Source: Pseudomonas taeanensis MS-3 (GTDB lineage: Bacteria > Pseudomonadota > Gammaproteobacteria > Pseudomonadales > Pseudomonadaceae). From it: a DNA stretch of 64,000 nt. The notes beneath the pieces were generated by a model. The model ran no database searches, had not been told where the DNA came from, and was given only the letters and a program-made list of their open reading frames with translations. A program made the position numbers and the translations under genes. Location of the stretch: the NCBI RefSeq assembly GCF_000498575.2, contig NZ_AWSQ01000004.1:593834-657833 (forward strand), written 5' to 3'. Below, in pieces: positions 1-9,254 of this stretch (within the stretch, counting starts at the first letter, position 1; every line of letters begins with the position of its first letter).

Positions 1-768
1 CCGGACGTCTACGAAGGCGCGCCCGCACCAGTGGCGGCGTTCCTCGCCACCGCCAGCAAGGTCGCGGCATTCGCCGTACTGCTGCGCCTGTTTCAGATTT
101 CACCGGCCGCCGCGACTCCGGCCCTGCATGACCTGCTGACGATCATCGCCGTTGCCTCGATCCTATTCGGCAACCTGCTGGCCCTGCTGCAAAGTAATCT
201 CAAACGCCTGCTCGGCTACTCCTCGATCGCCCACTTCGGCTACCTGCTGGTTGCCCTCGTCGCCAGTCAGGGGCTGGCGGTCGAGGCCGTAGGCGTTTAT
301 CTGGCCACCTATGTGCTGACCACGCTCGGCGCCTTCGGCGTGATCACCCTGATGTCGACGCCATATAACGGCCGTGACTGCGACGCGCTGTATGAATACC
401 GTGGCCTGTTCTGGCGGCGCCCCTACCTGACCGCAGTGCTCGCGGTGATGATGCTGTCGCTGGCGGGTATTCCCTTGACGGCGGGCTTTATCGGCAAGTT
501 CTACATCATCGCCGTCGGGGTCCAGGCCCAACTGTGGTGGCTGCTCGGCGCACTGGTGATCGGCAGTGCGATCGGCGTGTTCTATTACCTGCGGGTGATG
601 GTCACCCTGTTCCTCATGGAGCCCAACCTGCGCCGCCACGATGCGCCGTTCAACTGGGGCCAACGAGCCGGTGGGATGATGTTGCTGCTGGTCGCGGTGC
701 TGGCGTTCGTCCTCGGCGTTTACCCACAGCCGCTGCTGGCGATGCTCAGCACCATCACCTTGGGCTGA
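1..768 (+). CDS. nuoN: NADH-quinone oxidoreductase subunit N, C-terminal part (5' end outside window)
   Basis: Proton-pumping membrane subunit of respiratory complex I (Mrp-antiporter-like). The reading frame is open from the first base, so the gene begins upstream; about 255 residues are visible. The first residues read PDVYEGAPAPVAAFLATASK, a hallmark NuoN segment with the conserved Lys in a membrane helix. Next come a second conserved stretch (GYSSIAHFGYLL), then AGIPLTAGFIGKFY, and hydrophobic helices to the C terminus. A GTG at 31 is internal, not the start. NuoN is normally the last gene of the nuo operon, and the inverted repeat just after the stop codon fits that position. Confidence 0.96.
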   Translation, partial: PDVYEGAPAPVAAFLATASKVAAFAVLLRLFQISPAAATPALHDLLTIIAVASILFGNLLALLQSNLKRLLGYSSIAHFGYLLVALVASQGLAVEAVGVYLATYVLTTLGAFGVITLMSTPYNGRDCDALYEYRGLFWRRPYLTAVLAVMMLSLAGIPLTAGFIGKFYIIAVGVQAQLWWLLGALVIGSAIGVFYYLRVMVTLFLMEPNLRRHDAPFNWGQRAGGMMLLLVAVLAFVLGVYPQPLLAMLSTITLG

Positions 769-770
769 AT

Positions 771-803
771 AAAAACCGGGCGGCCATGCTAATGGCCGCC
801 CGG
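771..803 (-). terminator. Rho-independent terminator between nuoN and the antiporter gene
   Basis: A perfect 12-bp stem (776-787 with 792-803) with a 4-nt loop is flanked on its low-coordinate side by AAAAA, which is a U-tract for leftward transcription. It therefore best fits the end of the minus-strand antiporter gene, although the stem would also affect nuoN transcripts arriving from the left. Confidence 0.8.
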
Positions 804-851
804 TAGTCGGTCGCACATGTCGCGCTCGCCGTCAGCGCCCCAGCCTATGGC

Positions 852-2171
852 TTACAGCACCATGGCCGCGACCCAGCCGAACACCAGCAGCGGCAGGTTG
901 TAGTGCAGGAAGGTCGGCACCACGCTGTCCCAGATGTGGTTGTGCTGACCGTCCACGTTCAGCCCCGAGGTTGGCCCGAGGGTCGAATCCGAAGCGGGCG
1001 AGCCGGCATCGCCCAACGCCCCGGCCGTACCGACGATGCTGACAATCGACAAGGGGCTGAAGCCCAACTGCACCCCCAGCGGCACGAAAATCGCCGCAAT
1101 GATCGGGATGGTGGAGAACGAGGAGCCGATGCCCATGGTCACCAGCAGGCCGACCAACAGCATCAGCAAGGCGCCCACTGCCTTATCCTGTCCGACCAGT
1201 TCGGCGGCGCCGTCGACCAGGGTCTTGACCTCGCCGGTGGCTTTCATTACTTCGGCGAAACCAGCGGCGGCGATCATGATAAAGCCGATCATCGCCATCA
1301 TCTTCATGCCCTCGGTGAACAGGCCATCTGCCTCTTTCCAGCGCACCACGCCGGACACCGAGAAAATCACGAAGCCGCTCAGCGCACCGATGATCATCGA
1401 GTCCAACCACAGTTGCACGACGAAGGCGGCAGCAATCGCCACACCGGCCACCAGCAGGCTCAGCGGGTTATAGGCCACATCGACGCGCTCGACCTGCTCG
1501 ATCTTCGCCAAGTCGTAGACGCGCCTCTTGCGGTAGCTGAACAGCACCGCCACCAATAAACCGAACAGCATGCCCAGGGCCGGAATCGACATGGCTTCGG
1601 TCACGCTCAAACCACGGATATCCACACCGGCATTGGCTACGCTGGCCATGAGAATCTCATTCAGGAAGATCCCGCCAAACCCAACTGGCAGGAACATATA
1701 GGGTGTGACCAGGCCGAAGGTCAGCACACAGGCGATCAAGCGGCGATCCAGTTGCAACGTGCTCAGTACATAGAGCAGCGGCGGTACCAGCAGCGGAATA
1801 AAGGCGATGTGAATCGGCAGCACGTTCTGCGAGGCAATCGCCACCGCCAATAGCAGCGTGAGCAGCACCCACTTGAGCAATCCGCCGCCCTGCACCTGCT
1901 GCTTACCGACCATGGCCAGCGCCTTGTCGGCCAGCGCGTGGGCCAGCCCCGACTTGGCGATGGCCACCGCGAAGGCGCCGAGCAAGGCATAGGACAAGGC
2001 CACGGTGGCGCCGCCGCCCAGGCCTTTATTGAAGGCGGCCAGCGAGCCCTCGACACCCAAGCCGCCAAGCAGACCACCGGCCAAGGCGCCGACGATCAGG
2101 GCGACCACCACATGCACACGGCACAGGCTGAGGATCAGCATAATGCCGACCGCTGCGATTACTGCATTCAT
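852..2171 (-). CDS. Na+/H+ antiporter family protein (YuiF/NhaC-like permease)
   Basis: Predicted 439-residue inner-membrane transporter with about a dozen hydrophobic helices. The C-terminal stretch GDAGSPASDSTLGPTSGLN followed by DGQHNHIWDSVVPTF matches what I remember of the 'Na+/H+ antiporter family' group in the ion-transporter superfamily; the substrate (Na+/H+ or an organic anion) cannot be told from sequence. The frame is open further upstream to 2279, but the ATG at 2171 begins a normal hydrophobic N terminus (MNAVIAAVGIMLILSLCRVH) and has a GGAG Shine-Dalgarno with a 6-nt spacer, so I use it. It stands alone, convergent with nuoN and divergent from the chemoreceptor gene. Confidence 0.85.
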   Translation of the reverse strand: MNAVIAAVGIMLILSLCRVHVVVALIVGALAGGLLGGLGVEGSLAAFNKGLGGGATVALSYALLGAFAVAIAKSGLAHALADKALAMVGKQQVQGGGLLKWVLLTLLLAVAIASQNVLPIHIAFIPLLVPPLLYVLSTLQLDRRLIACVLTFGLVTPYMFLPVGFGGIFLNEILMASVANAGVDIRGLSVTEAMSIPALGMLFGLLVAVLFSYRKRRVYDLAKIEQVERVDVAYNPLSLLVAGVAIAAAFVVQLWLDSMIIGALSGFVIFSVSGVVRWKEADGLFTEGMKMMAMIGFIMIAAAGFAEVMKATGEVKTLVDGAAELVGQDKAVGALLMLLVGLLVTMGIGSSFSTIPIIAAIFVPLGVQLGFSPLSIVSIVGTAGALGDAGSPASDSTLGPTSGLNVDGQHNHIWDSVVPTFLHYNLPLLVFGWVAAMVL

Positions 2172-2447
2172 CAGGCGCTCCCAAGAAGCGTGGTTAAGTA
2201 ACCCCAGGGATTCACCAGCGCAGGCCGGCTTGCCCCGAAAAAAGCCGCGTACTCTGCCGCAAGCGTCACGGACTGTCAAAAATGCATCGTGTTAAATATC
2301 GATCACTGTGTGCATAATTTCTCACCATCACTTCACAACCTGACTAAGCTGCCCTACCAGCTGTCGACCAACTGCGCGTGGAGTGGTCAAGAAAGTCGTT
2401 CATGTGCCGATAGCGCACCTGTAGTCCCACGAAGAAAGGAACGCCGA

Positions 2448-4592
2448 ATGTCGCCCAGTCGCCTGTCTATCCAGTGGAAAATCACCCTGCTGGCTGGATT
2501 ATGTCTATTTGCCATCGTCACCCTATTGGTCGGGGCCTCGCTCTATCAGTCCACGCGCAGCGCCGAGTTGGTGCGCGGCTCCAGCAGCAGCATGCTGGAA
2601 GACAGCGCCAAACTGCGTCTGCAAGCACGTGGCGAATTACAGGCGATCCGCATCCAGCGTTACTTCATGGATGCCTACCAATACGGCAAGGGCTTCTCCC
2701 GGCAGATTCTGTTTCTCCGTGACCAGGCGCAAAAACGCTTTCTCGACGCCTTCGACCTGCGCGAAGACCTGACCCGACAAGTGCGCGACAGCCTGGAGGC
2801 CAACCCGTCGTTGCTCGGCCTATATCTGGTGTTCGAACCCAATGCACTGGACGGCAAGGACGAGTTGTTCGCCGACCAGACCGATCTCGGCAGTAATGCC
2901 CTGGGCCGCTTTGCGCTTTACTGGTCGCAGCCCACACCCGGCAAGCTCGAGTCCGAGGCCCTGCCTGAAGACATGCTCAACGACACCAAGAGCGGTCCCA
3001 GCGGCGATCCCTATAACGCCTGGTACACCTGCCCGCGAGACAGCCGCAAAGCCTGTGTGCTGGAGCCCTACTTCGACGAGGTCGGCGGCAAGCAAGTGCT
3101 CATGACCAGCATCGCCTTTCCCCTGGAGCTCGATGGCAAAGTAATTGGCGTAATGGGTGTGGATATCAGCCTGGAAAGCCTGCAACAGCTAAGCCAGGCA
3201 GCCAACCAGGAGCTGTATGACGGCCAGGGCCATGTCAGTATCTTCAGCCCGGCGTCGCTGCTGGCCGGTCACAGCCGCGACGCCAGTTCACTCAGCGCTT
3301 CGGTCGACAAGGTCTTCAGTAACCACGCCGACGAGTTGCGTCCGTTAATCAGTAATGGCCAGGCTGCTGTGCTCAATCACGACAACATGCTTCGTGTGCT
3401 GCAGCCCTTCAAACCGATTCCCGACGCCAAACCCTGGAGCGTACTGCTCGAAGTACCCGAGCCCGTCATGCTCGGCCCGGCCCTGCGACTCGGCAAACAG
3501 CTCGACCAGCAACGTACCAGCGACAGCACTGTGGCCCTGTTGATCGGCCTGGTAGCCATCATAGGCGGCTTGCTGTTGATGTGGCTGACCGCCCGGGGCG
3601 TGACCAGGCCGATCCTCGGAGTAGCGGCCATGCTCAAAGACATCGCCAGTGGCGAAGGCGACCTGACCCGTCGCCTGGAGTACGCCAAACAAGATGAGCT
3701 GGGTGAACTGGCCAGCTGGTTCAACCGTTTTCTCGACAAGTTGCAACCGATCATCGCCGACGTGAAGCACAGCGTGCAGGATGCTCGTAGCACTGCCGAC
3801 CAGTCCTCGGCAATCGCCAGCCAGACCAGCGCCGGCATGCAACAGCAGTTCCGCGAGGTGGATCAGGTCGCCACCGCCTTCCAGGAGATGAGCGCCACCG
3901 CCCATGACGTCGCGCACAACGCGGCGCAGGCTGCCGATGCCGCGCGCAGTGCCGACCTGGCCAGTCGCGAAGGCCTGGAAGTGATAGGTAAAACCACCTC
4001 GACCATCGAGTTACTGGCTAACGAAATGAACGTGGCCATGCAGGAAGTCGAGGGGCTGTCCTCCAGCAGCGAGCAGATTGGCTCAGTGCTGGAAGTGATC
4101 CGTTCGATTGCCGAGCAAACCAATCTTCTGGCACTGAACGCTGCGATCGAAGCCGCACGCGCTGGTGAAGCCGGTCGTGGTTTCGCGGTAGTCGCCGATG
4201 AAGTGCGCAACCTGGCCAAGCGCACCCAGGACTCGGTGGAAGAAATCCGCCAGGTCATCGAGGGCCTGCAAAGTGGCACCCGCGAGGTGGTCAGCACCAT
4301 GAGCAGCAGCCATCGCCAGGCCCAGGGTAGCGTCGAGCAAGTCGAGCAGGCCGTAGCCGCGCTGCAACGGATCAGTCAGTCGGTCAGCGTCATCAGCGAC
4401 ATGAACCTGCAGATTGCCAGCGCTGCCGAGGAGCAAAGTTCGGTGGCCGAGGAGATCAATCGCAACGTCGCGTCCATTCGTGACGTCACCGAATCCATCG
4501 CCAGCCAAGCCGATGAATCGGCTCAAGTCAGCCAGAACCTCAACCGCCTGGCCAACCACCAGCAGAGTTTGATGGATCAGTTCCGCGTCTGA
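2448..4592 (+). CDS. Methyl-accepting chemotaxis protein with large periplasmic (double Cache-type) sensor
   Basis: 714-residue transmembrane chemoreceptor. TM1 is at about residues 10-32 and a roughly 325-residue periplasmic domain follows. It contains a Cache-like core (DPYNAWYTCPR, VLEPYFDE, then GVMGVDISL). TM2 is at about 361-382, followed by HAMP and the cytoplasmic signalling hairpin whose tip reads EQTNLLALNAAIEAARAGEA. The WY, Y and D residues of amino-acid-binding double Cache domains are present, but the usual Arg two positions before WY is Asn here, so an amino-acid ligand is not assured. The frame is open from 2289; the ATG at 2448 has an AAAGGA Shine-Dalgarno with a 7-nt spacer and directly precedes the first membrane segment. 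It has no chemotaxis-gene neighbours and is probably a stand-alone receptor. Confidence 0.93.
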   Translation: MSPSRLSIQWKITLLAGLCLFAIVTLLVGASLYQSTRSAELVRGSSSSMLEDSAKLRLQARGELQAIRIQRYFMDAYQYGKGFSRQILFLRDQAQKRFLDAFDLREDLTRQVRDSLEANPSLLGLYLVFEPNALDGKDELFADQTDLGSNALGRFALYWSQPTPGKLESEALPEDMLNDTKSGPSGDPYNAWYTCPRDSRKACVLEPYFDEVGGKQVLMTSIAFPLELDGKVIGVMGVDISLESLQQLSQAANQELYDGQGHVSIFSPASLLAGHSRDASSLSASVDKVFSNHADELRPLISNGQAAVLNHDNMLRVLQPFKPIPDAKPWSVLLEVPEPVMLGPALRLGKQLDQQRTSDSTVALLIGLVAIIGGLLLMWLTARGVTRPILGVAAMLKDIASGEGDLTRRLEYAKQDELGELASWFNRFLDKLQPIIADVKHSVQDARSTADQSSAIASQTSAGMQQQFREVDQVATAFQEMSATAHDVAHNAAQAADAARSADLASREGLEVIGKTTSTIELLANEMNVAMQEVEGLSSSSEQIGSVLEVIRSIAEQTNLLALNAAIEAARAGEAGRGFAVVADEVRNLAKRTQDSVEEIRQVIEGLQSGTREVVSTMSSSHRQAQGSVEQVEQAVAALQRISQSVSVISDMNLQIASAAEEQSSVAEEINRNVASIRDVTESIASQADESAQVSQNLNRLANHQQSLMDQFRV

Positions 4593-4687
4593 CTCGCTGC
4601 GAAAGCCCAGTGTTCGGCTTGATGACAGCATTCATGCCTCACTAGCCTGGCGCCATTCGAGCACCGCTCTGGCGCTTGCTTCCTTGC

Positions 4688-4721
4688 CGCGCAGGCCAGC
4701 CACCGCTAGCCTGCGCGTTTT
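4688..4721 (+). terminator. Terminator hairpin after the chemoreceptor gene
   Basis: A perfect 9-bp GC-rich stem (4688-4696 with 4709-4717), a 12-nt loop and four T follow. It sits only 18 nt before the ATG of the FMN reductase gene, so that gene's promoter must lie in or before the hairpin unless read-through occurs. Confidence 0.65.
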
Positions 4722-4739
4722 CTATTGGGGAACACTCGC

Positions 4740-5336
4740 ATGCTGAATATCGCCTTGGTTGCAGGCTCCAGCCGCAACAATAGCCAATCGGGAAAAGTCG
4801 CGCGTTTTTTGCGCCAACGCCTGATCCAGCTGGAACAGACCACAGCAGAGCTGAGCAATGTGATCGACCTCGGCCTGGCGCCATTGCCACTATGGCCAGC
4901 CGATGACGGCGGTCCCTGGAGCATCTACAGTCAACAACTGAAAGCCGCCGATGCCGTAGTAATCATCGCCCCGGAGTGGAACGGCATGGCCTGCCCGGCG
5001 ATCAAGAACTTCTTTATCTACGCCAGCAAGGTCGAACTGGCGCATAAGCCGGGCCTGCTGGTCGGTGTCTCTGCCGGGGTGGGCGGCGCTTACCCGATCA
5101 GCGAACTACGCGCCTCCAGCTATAAGAACTGCCGCCTCTGTTATGTGCCTGAGCACCTGATCGTGCGCCAGGTCGAAAAGGTTCTCAACACCCCGCAAGC
5201 AGTCAGCGAAGACGAACAACGCCTGCACTCGCGTATCGATTACGAGCTGGATATTCTGGTCAAGTACGCCAAGGCCCTGAAGCCGGTGCGCGAAAGCATT
5301 GACATGAGCAACCCGGCGTTTGCCAACGGCATGTGA
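4740..5336 (+). CDS. NADPH-dependent FMN reductase family protein
   Basis: 198-residue cytosolic flavodoxin-fold protein. The N terminus MLNIALVAGSSRNNSQSGKV carries the GSSR-x3-S phosphate-binding loop of the NADPH-dependent FMN reductase/ArsH/ChrR-type family, and the middle stretch (APEWNGMACPAIKNFFIY) is the second flavin-contact region. Such enzymes pass electrons from NAD(P)H to FMN, quinones, azo compounds or chromate; the physiological substrate is not evident. A TTG at 4725 is in frame, but the ATG at 4740 follows a GGGGA Shine-Dalgarno at a good distance. Monocistronic, downstream of a terminator-like hairpin. Confidence 0.88.
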   Translation: MLNIALVAGSSRNNSQSGKVARFLRQRLIQLEQTTAELSNVIDLGLAPLPLWPADDGGPWSIYSQQLKAADAVVIIAPEWNGMACPAIKNFFIYASKVELAHKPGLLVGVSAGVGGAYPISELRASSYKNCRLCYVPEHLIVRQVEKVLNTPQAVSEDEQRLHSRIDYELDILVKYAKALKPVRESIDMSNPAFANGM

Positions 5337-5548
5337 AAACACCCTCGTACAAGACCAATCCAGCCCTGCCGTTCGCGGAGAAGCACCTCTTCTCGCAAGT
5401 GGCAGTCTGTTTCCATTGGATTGACTGAGGGCTAGCTGCGCCCTAGGTGTTCGTTCATTTAGGGCACAGCCGCATCATTCATGCGCTGAAGTCGCTTGGC
5501 CCACTCGGCCAGCCCCCTATAATTGCGAGCTGCGTGACGGAGGCGAAC

Positions 5549-6628
5549 ATGAGTGCAATTCAAATCAAGTCCCCTGCCCTGACGATCAAGGCCGGACCTA
5601 GAGCCTTGGCACGTATCCGCGAGCGTGGTTTGCAGCCGGCGGACGTCGGCATTCTGCCCGGCGCCGCCGGCGGTCCAAAGGCACTGGGCATCCAGGGCTT
5701 GGACCTGGCCCTGTTCGGCGACTGGTTGCCACGTGCGCCGCGTGAGCGCTCGTTGATTGGCGCCTCGATCGGCTCCTGGCGTTTCGCCAGCGCCTGCTTA
5801 CCGGATGCCGCCGAAGGCATTCGCCGCCTTGGTGAGCTGTATACCACCCAACGGTTCACCAAAGGCGTGAGCATGGCCGAGGTCTCACGCAGCTGCAGAG
5901 TGATGCTCGAACAACTGTTAGCAGATCAGGACGCCCGCGTGCTGAACAACCCGCATTACCGCTTGAATATCGTGGTGGTGAAAAGCCATGGTCTGCTCCA
6001 GCACGATCACCGTGGAGCCCTCGGCCTGGGCTTGTCTTCGGTGATTGGCAGCAACCTGATCGGCCGACCACGCCTGGCCAGGCACTTCGAGCGGATAATC
6101 CTGCACGACGCGCGACAGGCGCCGCCACTACGCGAACTGAACGACTTTCCCTCACGCTACCTGCCGCTGGACGCCAGCAATTTGCGCCACGCCCTGCTCG
6201 CCTCCGGTTCGATCCCGATGATCATGCAAGGTGTACGCGATATTCCAGGTGCCGGCCCCGGCACCTACCGCGATGGCGGACTGCTCGACTACCACCTCGA
6301 TCTACCTTATAGCGGCAGCGACATCGTTCTTTATCCACACTTCACCGACCGAGTCATTCCCGGCTGGTTCGACAAGGGCATGCCCTGGCGCCGTAGCGAT
6401 GCGGGCCGTTTGCAGGACGTACTGCTACTCGCCCCCTCCCGCGATTACCTCAGCCGCCTGCCGCACGGCAAACTACCCGACCGCAAGGACTTCACCCGTT
6501 TTGCCGGAGATGACAGCGGTCGTGAGCGATATTGGCGCACAGCCATGGACGCAAGTCGGAGGCTCGGCGATGAATTCCTGGAACTGGCGGAGAGCGGGCG
6601 CTTGGCCGAGCGAATGCTAGCACTTTGA
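5549..6628 (+). CDS. Patatin-like phospholipase / acyl hydrolase
   Basis: 359-residue predicted patatin-domain serine hydrolase using a Ser-Asp dyad. Visible features are a Gly-rich oxyanion loop (PGAAGGPKALG), the nucleophile elbow GASIGSW (Ser near residue 73) and the catalytic Asp in YRDGGLLDYH (Asp near 242). The substrate is probably a phospholipid or acyl ester. No signal peptide is seen, so it is probably cytoplasmic or membrane-associated from inside. The ATG at 5549 has a strong GGAGG Shine-Dalgarno with a 5-nt spacer, which excludes the upstream in-frame start at 5447. The following hydrolase gene is on the same strand 69 bp later and may be co-transcribed. Confidence 0.87.
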   Translation: MSAIQIKSPALTIKAGPRALARIRERGLQPADVGILPGAAGGPKALGIQGLDLALFGDWLPRAPRERSLIGASIGSWRFASACLPDAAEGIRRLGELYTTQRFTKGVSMAEVSRSCRVMLEQLLADQDARVLNNPHYRLNIVVVKSHGLLQHDHRGALGLGLSSVIGSNLIGRPRLARHFERIILHDARQAPPLRELNDFPSRYLPLDASNLRHALLASGSIPMIMQGVRDIPGAGPGTYRDGGLLDYHLDLPYSGSDIVLYPHFTDRVIPGWFDKGMPWRRSDAGRLQDVLLLAPSRDYLSRLPHGKLPDRKDFTRFAGDDSGRERYWRTAMDASRRLGDEFLELAESGRLAERMLAL

Positions 6629-6697
6629 CATATCCGTGATTGCAGCGGCACTAGTCAGCCGTTAGGCTGCGCGGCGCGCAACCAGGGAAGGATATTC

Positions 6698-7543
6698 ATG
6701 AAGCTCGCAATTGCCATCATCCACGGCATTGGCACGCAACCAGACACCTGCAACGACGAAGGCCAGCATGAATTCGCCCACGGCCTGATCGCCGGTTTGC
6801 GTCGGCGCCTGGGCGTCGAGGCCGAGCACGTAGCCTTCCAGAGTCTGTACTGGGCCAACGTGCTGGATAAACGTCAGTACGCCTATCTTGACCAACTGCG
6901 CGATGAGCCGATCCGCTGGCGTTGGTTTCGCCGTCTGGTCACCTTGTTTCTGGGCGACGCCAGTGGCTACCGCAAGGTCAGCCAAGCCTACGACACTACC
7001 TACGAGCAAGTGCATCAAAGCCTGCGCAACGGCCTCAATGCTCTACGCGCCAAAGTTGGCCCTGACACCCCTTTGGTGGTGCTGGCGCATTCGTTAGGCG
7101 GGCATATCTTTTCTAACTTCGTCTGGGACCAACAGAGCATCAACCAGACTCCGAGCTGCCCGCACGATCCGTTTCTCGCCCTAGAAACCCTGGCCGGGCT
7201 GGTCACCTTCGGCTGCAACATTCCACTGTTCACCTTCGCCTTCGATCCGGTGGTGCCGATTCGCTTTCCGGGTCATTGCTTGAGCGATCCGCTGCTCGAA
7301 CAAGCTCGCTGGCTCAACCTTTATGCACCTGCGGACCTGTTGGGCTACCCGTTACGGCCGTTGCCAAGCTATGCCCCGGTAGTGGCCGAAGACCGTGCGA
7401 TGCCAGTCGGCCCCTGGTACAAGCGCCACACGCCGTTGAGTCACTTGGAATACTGGGAGGACAAACACTTCCAGACTTACGTCGCCGATTATTTACGGCA
7501 ACTGTTAACGGCCTGCGACCTTAGTGATTCAGGGCATGCATAA
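6698..7543 (+). CDS. Alpha/beta hydrolase (lipase/esterase-like)
   Basis: 281-residue protein starting MKLAIAIIHGIGTQPDTCND, where HGIG is the oxyanion-hole motif at the end of the first beta strand. VVLAHSLGGHIFSNF contains the nucleophile elbow A-H-S-L-G-G (Ser near residue 131). The C-terminal HTPLSHLEYWED carries His residues suitable for the triad. There is no export signal. Together with the patatin-like gene just upstream it may form a two-gene lipid or ester hydrolase unit. The ATG at 6698 has a GGAAGGA Shine-Dalgarno with a 5-nt spacer. The substrate is unknown. Confidence 0.8.
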   Translation: MKLAIAIIHGIGTQPDTCNDEGQHEFAHGLIAGLRRRLGVEAEHVAFQSLYWANVLDKRQYAYLDQLRDEPIRWRWFRRLVTLFLGDASGYRKVSQAYDTTYEQVHQSLRNGLNALRAKVGPDTPLVVLAHSLGGHIFSNFVWDQQSINQTPSCPHDPFLALETLAGLVTFGCNIPLFTFAFDPVVPIRFPGHCLSDPLLEQARWLNLYAPADLLGYPLRPLPSYAPVVAEDRAMPVGPWYKRHTPLSHLEYWEDKHFQTYVADYLRQLLTACDLSDSGHA

Positions 7544-7555
7544 TGCCCATAAAAG

Positions 7556-7663
7556 ACTTGGCGCCCTTGGCTGCCAACAACAATGCACATGCTGTCAGAG
7601 TCCAAGAGCGCCAAGTTAGTGCAACACTATGGTTTAGTGCTCAGTAGCGGTACCAATACCGCT
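7556..7663. repeat. Nested inverted repeats in a convergent intergenic gap
   Basis: Between the convergent hydrolase and membrane-protein genes lies a perfect 9-bp inverted repeat (7556-7564 with 7608-7616) enclosing TTGG-N3-CCAA (7567-7577). A second 7-bp hairpin with a 4-nt loop follows (7646-7652 with 7657-7663). Neither has a T-tract. They could act as a two-way transcript end; no RNA gene is recognised. Confidence 0.5.
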
Positions 7664-7678
7664 TGGTATAACGTTAAA

Positions 7679-8350
7679 TCACTGTGTAGCCAGAGCTGGA
7701 TTACGCGCCATGAAAGTGAATGCTGCGTCAGCGCCATCATTCTCTTCGCGCTTTTTCGCCCAATACGTCAACGCTGCCATCATGACGAAGCCACCGACAA
7801 TCAATACCGGATAAGCAGCCAAAATCTCAGTCAACGAATATTTCCAGGACAACGGACGACCAACCCCCAGCATCGCCGCATAGAACCAGGACACACCAGA
7901 GAGCGCGCCTGCAAAGAGCGCGAACATGCGCATGCTAAATTGCAGTTTCAACAGCGAGCCTGCCTTCTCCAGCGCTGGCAGTACCAGCTGATGCAGGAGC
8001 ACTCCGTTGAACGTAAGCAACGTAACGATTGCAATTTTCGCTTGCAGCTTCGGATTGAGCAGATAAGACAAACCTTTATCGGCAATGTCGATCCAAATGA
8101 TTGCAAGGCCAGTAATCCAAAGTACCGCCAATGCTCCAGAAACAGTCTTCTGTAAGCTTTCCATATGGTGGGCATCTTGCAAGTGGGTCTTGTCACCCTT
8201 GATCAACTCTTTGATCATTGCGAAGTCACTGGTTAATACCATACCAATTGCCACGCAACAGGCGATCAAGTGCGCATAAACTGTCCCTAAACGCAAAAAC
8301 TCCATGGCCGCCTTCTGTTCAAAAAGCGAAGTAATAACTGTCAATTCCAT
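7679..8350 (-). CDS. Unidentified multi-pass inner-membrane protein
   Basis: I do not recognise this 223-residue protein. It has about five hydrophobic segments: around residues 20-40 (TVYAHLIACCVAIGMVL), 72-90 (ALAVLWITGLAIIWI), 106-125 (IAIVTLLTFNGVLLHQL), 142-162 and 178-198. A short charged C-terminal tail with KKREEN follows. Histidines in or near helices (YAHLIACC, DAHHMESL, LLHQLVLP) could in principle bind haem or metal, but this is only a possibility. The coding sequence is visibly more AT-rich than its neighbours, which may indicate transfer. It has no operon partner and is convergent with the hydrolase gene. Confidence 0.75.
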   Translation of the reverse strand: MELTVITSLFEQKAAMEFLRLGTVYAHLIACCVAIGMVLTSDFAMIKELIKGDKTHLQDAHHMESLQKTVSGALAVLWITGLAIIWIDIADKGLSYLLNPKLQAKIAIVTLLTFNGVLLHQLVLPALEKAGSLLKLQFSMRMFALFAGALSGVSWFYAAMLGVGRPLSWKYSLTEILAAYPVLIVGGFVMMAALTYWAKKREENDGADAAFTFMARNPALATQ

Positions 8351-8971
8351 GGGTGCCTCATTTTCTAATCATGGACGAATCAAATAGCGGACACTAAATG
8401 CTCGTTTGTTTTTATGCCTGCACCAAAGATGGATTCTTCAGTGCACCTAATGGTCTCAGGTGAAACTAATTTTGTGCATATCCAGCCTAGCGAATGAACG
8501 TTTAATCATTCGTTTACCTCTTTTCAAAGTAAAAGCTTGCCCCCACATGGCCTAGCCACGTTTGAAGAACAGCTCCTGGTTTGGGTGAAAGCGAGGCTGA
8601 AGTGCTCGCCGTCTTTTGCGCTATTTTATGAACAGCAAAATCTCCATCCGTTCATTTTTTGAGCAGAAAGCCCGACAAACGGTAGGGCCATGTCAGCACC
8701 AGCGATTGATGGCCATTAGCCTTCGCTATCCATCCAGCTCAGCAGTTATAGGCCTTTGCAACACATCAGACAGGGCCACAGGCTCGATATGCGTCAGTGC
8801 ATCAGACACGCCGAGATTCGATCAGCACTGTTTTTCGATGCCTTTCGCATTTTTTGAACATACATGTGACTTGTTGGTCAATTGCAATCATCAACACTAA
8901 TAACTGGCCGGCGATGCGCTATACGCTGCTGGCCCTTTGACAACTGGGATCAATGCGGAGTAACCGACCCC
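8351..8971. other. Intergenic region of about 620 bp, no gene recognised
   Basis: AT-richer than the rest of the window. An open frame at 8616-8900 has no Shine-Dalgarno, no recognisable domain and unnatural composition, so I do not call it. The region presumably holds the promoters for the leftward membrane-protein gene and the rightward small-protein gene. Confidence 0.5.
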
Positions 8972-9241
8972 ATGAACGCGCCACTGCGTTTCAACGAAGC
9001 ACTGCTGATTGCCGATCGTGCCTTCCAACCTTTCCAATGCGTCGCCTGGGCCCCGCAAGACGGCACTGGCGAGCTCAGCCTCACAGTCATCGACCGCACC
9101 AGTACTCGCCTGCTCGGCCGTACTCAACTATCCAGCAGTACCTACAGCGATCCGGTGCAACTGGCCTGCGTGCTGAAGAAATCTCGCGATGAACTGAGCC
9201 AGCAGGGTTTCGACCTGGCCCCCTGGAGCATGCCGGAATAA
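8972..9241 (+). CDS. Small conserved-looking cytosolic protein, function unknown
   Basis: 89-residue soluble protein beginning MNAPLRFNEALLIADRAFQP, with no signal peptide or membrane segment and no domain I can name. Its codon use looks like that of normal Pseudomonas genes (strong GC bias at third positions), unlike the AT-rich DNA before it. The ATG at 8972 has a GGAG 11 nt upstream, slightly far. The in-frame upstream extension to 8882 runs through AT-rich non-coding-like sequence and is rejected. A terminator-like hairpin with a T-run follows the stop codon, which supports a real transcription unit. Confidence 0.65.
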   Translation: MNAPLRFNEALLIADRAFQPFQCVAWAPQDGTGELSLTVIDRTSTRLLGRTQLSSSTYSDPVQLACVLKKSRDELSQQGFDLAPWSMPE

Positions 9242-9254
9242 TGCATTCCGCCTG

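Noticed and set aside
8616..8900. A 94-codon open frame in the AT-rich gap
   Set aside because: No ribosome-binding site, no recognisable content, composition like non-coding DNA.
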